A DNA stretch of 64,000 nt, from the NCBI RefSeq assembly GCF_026343295.1, contig NZ_JAPELY010000001.1:682001-746000 (forward strand), read 5' to 3'. A program made the translations under genes and the position numbers. Shown piece after piece: positions 60,045-64,000 of the stretch. Within the stretch, counting starts at the first letter, position 1. Every line of letters starts with the position of its first letter. Origin of the DNA: Streptomyces sp. NBC_00083 (GTDB taxonomy: Bacteria > Actinomycetota > Actinomycetes > Streptomycetales > Streptomycetaceae). The notes under the pieces are model-generated. The model had not been told where the DNA came from and ran no database searches. It worked only from the letters and a program-made list of their open reading frames with translations.

Positions 60045-61036
60045 CTCGTCATCCCCTTACGCAAGGTACGGGAGACGAGCCAGTTCACCGCGCCGATGAG
60101 GAGCAGGATCAGGAACATCGCCCAGGCGATCGCCGAGGCCCGGCCCAGGTGCAGATTGACCCAGCCCTGCTCGTACAGGTAGAGGCCGAGCGTCTGGTAC
60201 TGGTGGTCCGAGCCGCCGGTGGCGCCGGCGGCGCCGTTGAACAGGAGCGGCTCACCGAAGAGCTGGGTCGCGCCGATGGTGGAGACGACCGTGGTGAACA
60301 GGATGGTGGGGCGCAGCGCGGGGACCGTCACATGGCGGAACTGCTGCCACCGCGAGGCCCCGTCGAGCGCCGCCGACTCGTACAGGTCGGCGGGGACCGC
60401 CTGCATCGCGGCGAGGTAGATCAGCGCGTTGTAGCCGGTCCAGCGCCATATGACGATGGTGGAGACGGCGAGCTGCGAGGTCCAGGTGCCGTTCTGCCAG
60501 TCGACGGGCCCGAATCCGACGAGCCCGAGCGCCCAGTTGATCATTCCGTAGTCGCGCCCGAAGAGCAGCACGAACACCAGGGTCGCGGCCGCCACGCTGG
60601 TGGCGTACGGGGTGAGCACGGCGACGCGGAAGAACATCGAGCCGCGCAGCTTGTAGTTGAGCAGGTGCGCGATGCCGAGCGCGACGAGCAGTTGCGGCAC
60701 GGTGGACAGGACGCCGATGGTGAAGGTGTTGCGCAGCGCGTTCCAGAAGAAGTCGTCGGAGAGCAGCCGCGAGAAGTTGCGCAGCCCCACCCAGGTCATG
60801 TCGTTCGGCGCGGTCAGCTCGACCTGGTGCAGCGAGGCCCAGCCCGTGTAGAGGAGCGGGAAGAGGCCGAACGCCGCGAAGAACAGGAAGAAGGGCGCGA
60901 CGAAGGCGTACGGGCTCCAGCGCGTGTCCCGCCGGTAGCGGCGGCTGCGGCGCGCCTCGGCGCGCTCCCGGGCGGGGGCCGTGCCCTCCTGCCCGGGAGC
61001 GGGGGAGGGCACGGCGGCCGTGGTGTCGCTCGCCAT
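60041..61036 (-). CDS. cebF: Cellobiose ABC permease CebF
   Basis: This 331-residue MalF-type permease has a basic, Ala-rich N-terminal tail of about 45 residues, six helices and the coupling loop ADLYESAALDGASRWQQFRHVTVPALRPTI. ATG 61036 begins two bases after the cebE stop. The tail (ARERAEARRSRRYRRDTRW) is strongly basic. It forms the cellobiose/cellotriose channel with CebG. Confidence 0.86.
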   Translation of the reverse strand: MASDTTAAVPSPAPGQEGTAPARERAEARRSRRYRRDTRWSPYAFVAPFFLFFAAFGLFPLLYTGWASLHQVELTAPNDMTWVGLRNFSRLLSDDFFWNALRNTFTIGVLSTVPQLLVALGIAHLLNYKLRGSMFFRVAVLTPYATSVAAATLVFVLLFGRDYGMINWALGLVGFGPVDWQNGTWTSQLAVSTIVIWRWTGYNALIYLAAMQAVPADLYESAALDGASRWQQFRHVTVPALRPTILFTTVVSTIGATQLFGEPLLFNGAAGATGGSDHQYQTLGLYLYEQGWVNLHLGRASAIAWAMFLILLLIGAVNWLVSRTLRKGMTS

Positions 61037-61038
61037 CG

Positions 61039-62376
61039 TCACTGGTCCAGGGCGTTGTCGATCGCCTTCACCGCTGCGTCCCAGCCCTGCTGCGGCGTCT
61101 TGCCCTTCTGTTCGACCTGGAGCATGCCGATGTCGGACAGGTTCTGCTGGATGATCTGGTCCTTCGGGCCGAGGATCTGCACCGGGGTGCCCTCGGCGGC
61201 CTTCGCGAAGATCTGTCCGATGGGCGCGCCCCCGAAGTAGGCGTGCTTGGCGTCGGCGACGGCGGGCAGCCCGTACGCCGCCTTGGCGCTGGGGAAACTG
61301 CCGCGCTTCTCGAACAGGACGGCCTGCTGCGCGGGGGCGGTCAGCCATGCCGCGAGCTTGGCGGCCTCCGCGGTGTGCTTGCCGGCGGAGGGCACGGTCA
61401 GGAATGAGCCGCCCCAGTTGGAGGGCTTGGGGGCGGCGGCCACGTCCCACTTGTCCTTGCCGGCGGCGCCCGCCTTGTCCTGGATGTAGCCGAGCATCCA
61501 GGCCGGGCAGGAGACGGTGGCGAAGGTGGCGTTGGCGAAGCCCTGGTCCCAGGTCGGCTGGAACTGCTGGAGCTTGGCGCTGAGACCGCCGGTCGCGAAC
61601 GCGCTCGCCGTGTCCCAGGCCTGCTTGATCGCCGGGTTGTCCTTGTAGACGACCTTGCCGTCGGCGTCGTAGTAGCGCACCGCGCTGGACCCGGTGATCG
61701 AGTTGAGCACGCCGGAGGCGGAGTCGACGAACGCGGCGCCCGAGGGGACCTTCGCCTTGAACTGCCGCCCCACCTCCAGGTACTTGTTCCAGTCGCCCGC
61801 CCACAGCTTGCCCACGGCGTCCCGGTCGGTGGGCAGACCGGCCTTGGCGAACAGGTCCTTGCGGTAGCAGATGCCGGTCGGGCCGGTGTCGGTGCCGAGG
61901 CCCACCGTCTTGCTGTCCTTGGTGGTGGCCTCGGCCCACTTCCACGGAAGGAAGTCGTCCTTGCGCACGCCGGACGCCTTCGACAGGTCCACCAGCTTGC
62001 CGCTCTGCGTCGCGGTGACCTCGGCGATGTTGCTGACCTCGACGGCCTGGATGTCGGCGAGCCCGCTGCCGGAGCCGAGGTGGGTGAGGAGCTGCGGGTA
62101 GTAGTTCTCGTTCCGCTCGATCGAGGTTTGCTTGATCTCGATGTCGGGGTGGAGCTTCATGTACGCGTCGTAGAGCCCGGCCTCCTTCAGCCCGAAGGCG
62201 CCGAAGACGCCGACGGTCAGGGTGGTCTTCGCGCCACCGCCTCCGCCCCCGCCGGAGGAGCCGCCGGCCGCCGTGTCCTTGCCGTCGTCGGCACAGCCGG
62301 CGAGCAGGGCGGTGCCGAGCGCGGCCATGGCGGCGAGGGCCGTGAGGCGTCTGGACATACGTGTACGCGTGCGCAT
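61039..62376 (-). CDS. cebE: Cellobiose/cellotriose-binding lipoprotein CebE
   Basis: This 445-residue receptor has lipobox LLAGC and a Gly-rich linker after it. The mature domain belongs to extracellular solute-binding family 1 (TLTVGVFGAFGLKEAGLYDAYMKLHPDIEIKQTSIERNENYYPQLLTHLGSGSGLADIQAVEVSNI). It collects cello-oligosaccharides from cellulases. ATG 62376 has GGAGGAA just upstream. A perfect CebR operator lies 90 bp before the start. Confidence 0.87.
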   Translation of the reverse strand: MRTRTRMSRRLTALAAMAALGTALLAGCADDGKDTAAGGSSGGGGGGGAKTTLTVGVFGAFGLKEAGLYDAYMKLHPDIEIKQTSIERNENYYPQLLTHLGSGSGLADIQAVEVSNIAEVTATQSGKLVDLSKASGVRKDDFLPWKWAEATTKDSKTVGLGTDTGPTGICYRKDLFAKAGLPTDRDAVGKLWAGDWNKYLEVGRQFKAKVPSGAAFVDSASGVLNSITGSSAVRYYDADGKVVYKDNPAIKQAWDTASAFATGGLSAKLQQFQPTWDQGFANATFATVSCPAWMLGYIQDKAGAAGKDKWDVAAAPKPSNWGGSFLTVPSAGKHTAEAAKLAAWLTAPAQQAVLFEKRGSFPSAKAAYGLPAVADAKHAYFGGAPIGQIFAKAAEGTPVQILGPKDQIIQQNLSDIGMLQVEQKGKTPQQGWDAAVKAIDNALDQ

Positions 62377-62465
62377 GTGCTTCCTCCAACTGTCGTCCGG
62401 GCCAGGCCGGTTGAGGCGGTCGGCGCGGGCGGAAGGGATGCGAAAGGTGTAGGGACCTACTACTG

Positions 62466-62479
62466 TGGGAGCGCTCCCA
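62466..62479. promoter_or_regulatory. CebR operator TGGGAGCGCTCCCA
   Basis: This exact match to the 14-bp CebR palindrome lies between the divergent cebE and cebR starts, 90 bp from cebE and 132 bp from cebR. Binding would repress both until cellobiose or cellotriose appears. Confidence 0.93.
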
Positions 62480-62610
62480 GCCGTGATGTGTTGAAGGTTC
62501 GCGGCTGTCTGTTGGACTGTCAAGGGACCGCGCAATGACAGGGGATGCCGTTCTCCGTCCGGCCGGGGCTGTTACTTTCACCGTCAGTTGCGCGAGTTGG
62601 GGAGGCAGAC

Positions 62611-63642
62611 GTGACAACAGCTCGCACGGCCAGGGGCCGGAGCGCGGGGCGGCCCACCCTGGAAGAAGTGGCCGCGCGGGCCGGGGTCGGCCGGGGCACG
62701 GTGTCCCGGGTGATCAACGGCTCGCCCCGGGTCAGCGAGGAGACCCGCGCCGCCGTCGAGGCCGCCGTCGCCGAACTCGGCTACGTACCGAACCGGGCGG
62801 CCCGCGCGCTCGCCGCCAACCGCACCGACGCGATCGCCCTGGTCGTGCCGGAACCCGAGGCCCGCTTCTTCGCCGAGCCGTACTTCTCCGACATCGTGCG
62901 CGGGGTGGGGGCGGCCCTGGCCGACACCGACATGCAGCTCCTGCTCACGCTGGTCGGCGGCGACCGCGAACGCCGCAGGCTCGCCCAGTACCTCGCCTCG
63001 CACCGGGTCGACGGCGTGCTGCTGGTCTCGGTCCACGCCGACGACCCACTCCCCGACCTCCTGGAACAGCTCGGCATCCCCGTCGTCATCAGCGGCCGGC
63101 GCAGCGAGGACGAGCCGCTCGCCTCGGTCGACTCCGACAACTTCGAGGGCGCCCGCACCGCCGTCGCCCACCTCGTCGCCCGGGGCCGGCGCACCATAGC
63201 CACGATCGCCGGGCCCCTCGACGTGTACGGCGCCCGCCGCCGCCTGGACGGCTACCGGGCCGCCCTCGCGGAGGCACACCTGGCCGAACTCACCGCGCAC
63301 GGCGACTTCACCGAGGAGGGCGGCCGCCGCGCGATGACCGAACTCCTGGCCCGCGCCCCGCACCTCGACGCGGTCTTCGCCGCATCCGACCTGATGGCCT
63401 CGGGCGCCCGCCAGGTCCTGCGCGAACACGGCCACCGCATCCCCGAGGACACGGCCCTGATCGGCTTCGACGACTCGTCGATAGCCCGCCACATGGACCC
63501 GCCCCTGACGAGCGTGCGCCAGCCGATAGAGGAGATGGGCCGCGCGATGGCCGAACTCCTCCTCGCCGAGATCACCGCCACCGAACCGTCCCGCCCGAGC
63601 CTGATCCTGCCGACGGAACTGGTGGTGCGGGCGTCGTCGTAG
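62611..63642 (+). CDS. cebR: LacI-family cellulose-utilisation repressor CebR
   Basis: This 343-residue LacI/GalR regulator has an N-terminal helix-turn-helix and hinge (RPTLEEVAARAGVGRGTVSRVINGSPRVSEETRAAVEAAVAELGYVPNRAARALAANRT). The periplasmic-binding-like core contains DGVLLVSVHADD, SVDSDNFEGARTAVAHLV and AVFAASDLMASGARQVLREHGHRIPED. Its divergent partner is cebE, with an exact CebR box between, so identification is secure by context. GTG 62611 follows GGAGG. It should be released by cello-oligosaccharides. Two strong hairpins follow it. Confidence 0.92.
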   Translation: MTTARTARGRSAGRPTLEEVAARAGVGRGTVSRVINGSPRVSEETRAAVEAAVAELGYVPNRAARALAANRTDAIALVVPEPEARFFAEPYFSDIVRGVGAALADTDMQLLLTLVGGDRERRRLAQYLASHRVDGVLLVSVHADDPLPDLLEQLGIPVVISGRRSEDEPLASVDSDNFEGARTAVAHLVARGRRTIATIAGPLDVYGARRRLDGYRAALAEAHLAELTAHGDFTEEGGRRAMTELLARAPHLDAVFAASDLMASGARQVLREHGHRIPEDTALIGFDDSSIARHMDPPLTSVRQPIEEMGRAMAELLLAEITATEPSRPSLILPTELVVRASS

Positions 63643-63647
63643 GAGAT

Positions 63648-63732
63648 CCCACTCCGCGCGGAACGCTCTTCGCGGAGTGGGAAGCGCGCACGCGAAAGAG
63701 GGCCCGCTCCGTTTTCACGGAGCGGGCCCTCT
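63648..63732. terminator. Two hairpins between cebR and tRNA-His
   Basis: CCCACTCCGCG/CGCGGAGTGGG spans 63648-63681. A 14-bp perfect stem (AGAGGGCCCGCTCC and its complement) spans 63697-63732. The second is eight bases from the tRNA-His 3' end and can stop both convergent transcripts. Confidence 0.87.
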
Positions 63733-63740
63733 TCGTTCAG

Positions 63741-63814
63741 GGTGAGTAACGGGACTCGAACCCGCGACATCCTGGACCACAACCAGGTGCTCTACCATCT
63801 GAGCTATACCCACC
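63741..63814 (-). tRNA. tRNA-His(GTG)
   Basis: On the minus strand the acceptor arms are GTGGGTA and TACTCAC, with the extra G at -1 facing discriminator C, the tRNA-His identity pair. The anticodon loop is TTGTGGT (GTG). CCA is not encoded. Confidence 0.95.
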
Positions 63815-63970
63815 ATGCATGACCGGACTGTTGTGGTCTTGGGAAGTCCCTGGGGGCTTCCCTACCGGCCGAGAAAAAGTGTACAGGGTCCGAGAGGGTG
63901 CTCGCGCACATGTTTCGCGGCACTCTCCCGGAGCCCCTGTTCGGGGCGCCGCACGGCGCACCGCGGAGGG

Positions 63971-64000
63971 TTACTCCGCAGGCAGGACGTGCTTTGCCGC
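63971..64000 (-). CDS. C-terminal end of a gene, possibly oligoribonuclease
   Basis: The last 30 bases read on the minus strand as AAKHVLPAE followed by TAA. This resembles the AAKHV-type end of Streptomyces oligoribonuclease as I remember it, and the tRNA-His/ceb neighbours agree with that locus. Only nine residues are present, so it is tentative. Confidence 0.4.
   Translation of the reverse strand, partial: AAKHVLPAE

Noticed and set aside
63737..63961. 74-residue open frame over tRNA-His
   Set aside because: It covers a clear tRNA and its leader and has no protein-like features.

Overview
The window looks like a core-type stretch of a Streptomyces (or close relative) chromosome. It has very high GC, almost every gap is short, and many starts are GTG or TTG and overlap the previous stop. 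It also carries Streptomyces hallmarks: a class F sortase, Ehu-type uptake genes, DasR-like operators, an exact CebR operator and a TipAL-like regulator. The right-hand order (beta-glucosidase, two permeases, binding lipoprotein, LacI regulator, tRNA-His, then an end compatible with oligoribonuclease) agrees with what I remember of the S. coelicolor bglC-cebGFE-cebR-orn neighbourhood. That synteny is recollection, not a search. I see no IS element, prophage, CRISPR array or large biosynthetic cluster.

Layout. 1-4 kb: a sugar-type oxidoreductase divergent from a ROK repressor, a cell-wall-anchored protein and a GntR/UTRA repressor. 3.9-4.5 kb: a dense block of tandem and dispersed repeats. 4.6-10.4 kb: a phosphonate operon (FAD oxidase, phosphonatase-type HAD hydrolase, four-gene ABC importer) behind a dre-like operator. 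10.5-17 kb: a HAD phosphatase, a surface protein plus sortase, a GH6 lipoprotein, tRNA-Lys, a peptidoglycan hydrolase and a Band-7-like membrane protein. 17-22.5 kb: a chitin-active LPMO with dre sites, an acyl-CoA ligase, an SGNH esterase and an MFS exporter. 22.6-29.4 kb: tRNA-Lys, IclR, an amidase-ehuBCDA operon and an LLM oxidoreductase. 30-36.4 kb: a chitinase with two dre-like sites, a GGDEF-EAL protein (probably CdgA), an M6-like protease and a third tRNA-Lys. 36.5-42.1 kb: a tightly coupled three-gene operon that resembles a split Dna2 (Fe-S RecB nuclease, unknown protein, SF1 helicase). 42.4-51.5 kb: phosphatase, XRE-TPR regulator, methyltransferase-like protein, a two-component system and a second GH18. 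51.5-57.6 kb: a TipAL-like MerR gene overlapping a tiny membrane protein, then aspartate decarboxylase with two tandem aspartate:alanine exchangers. 57.7-63.6 kb: the cellobiose operon with its CebR box and cebR, then tRNA-His.

Themes. Much of the window serves scavenging of polymers and their products. Chitin is covered by an LPMO and two GH18 proteins under apparent DasR control, cellulose and cello-oligosaccharides by GH6 and ceb-bglC, and phosphonates and compatible-solute-type molecules by two ABC systems. The best candidate for an undescribed system is the nuclease-unknown-helicase operon at 36.96-41.28 kb. The tandem-exchanger aspartate cycle and the TipAL-like regulator with its overlapping 55-residue membrane protein come next.
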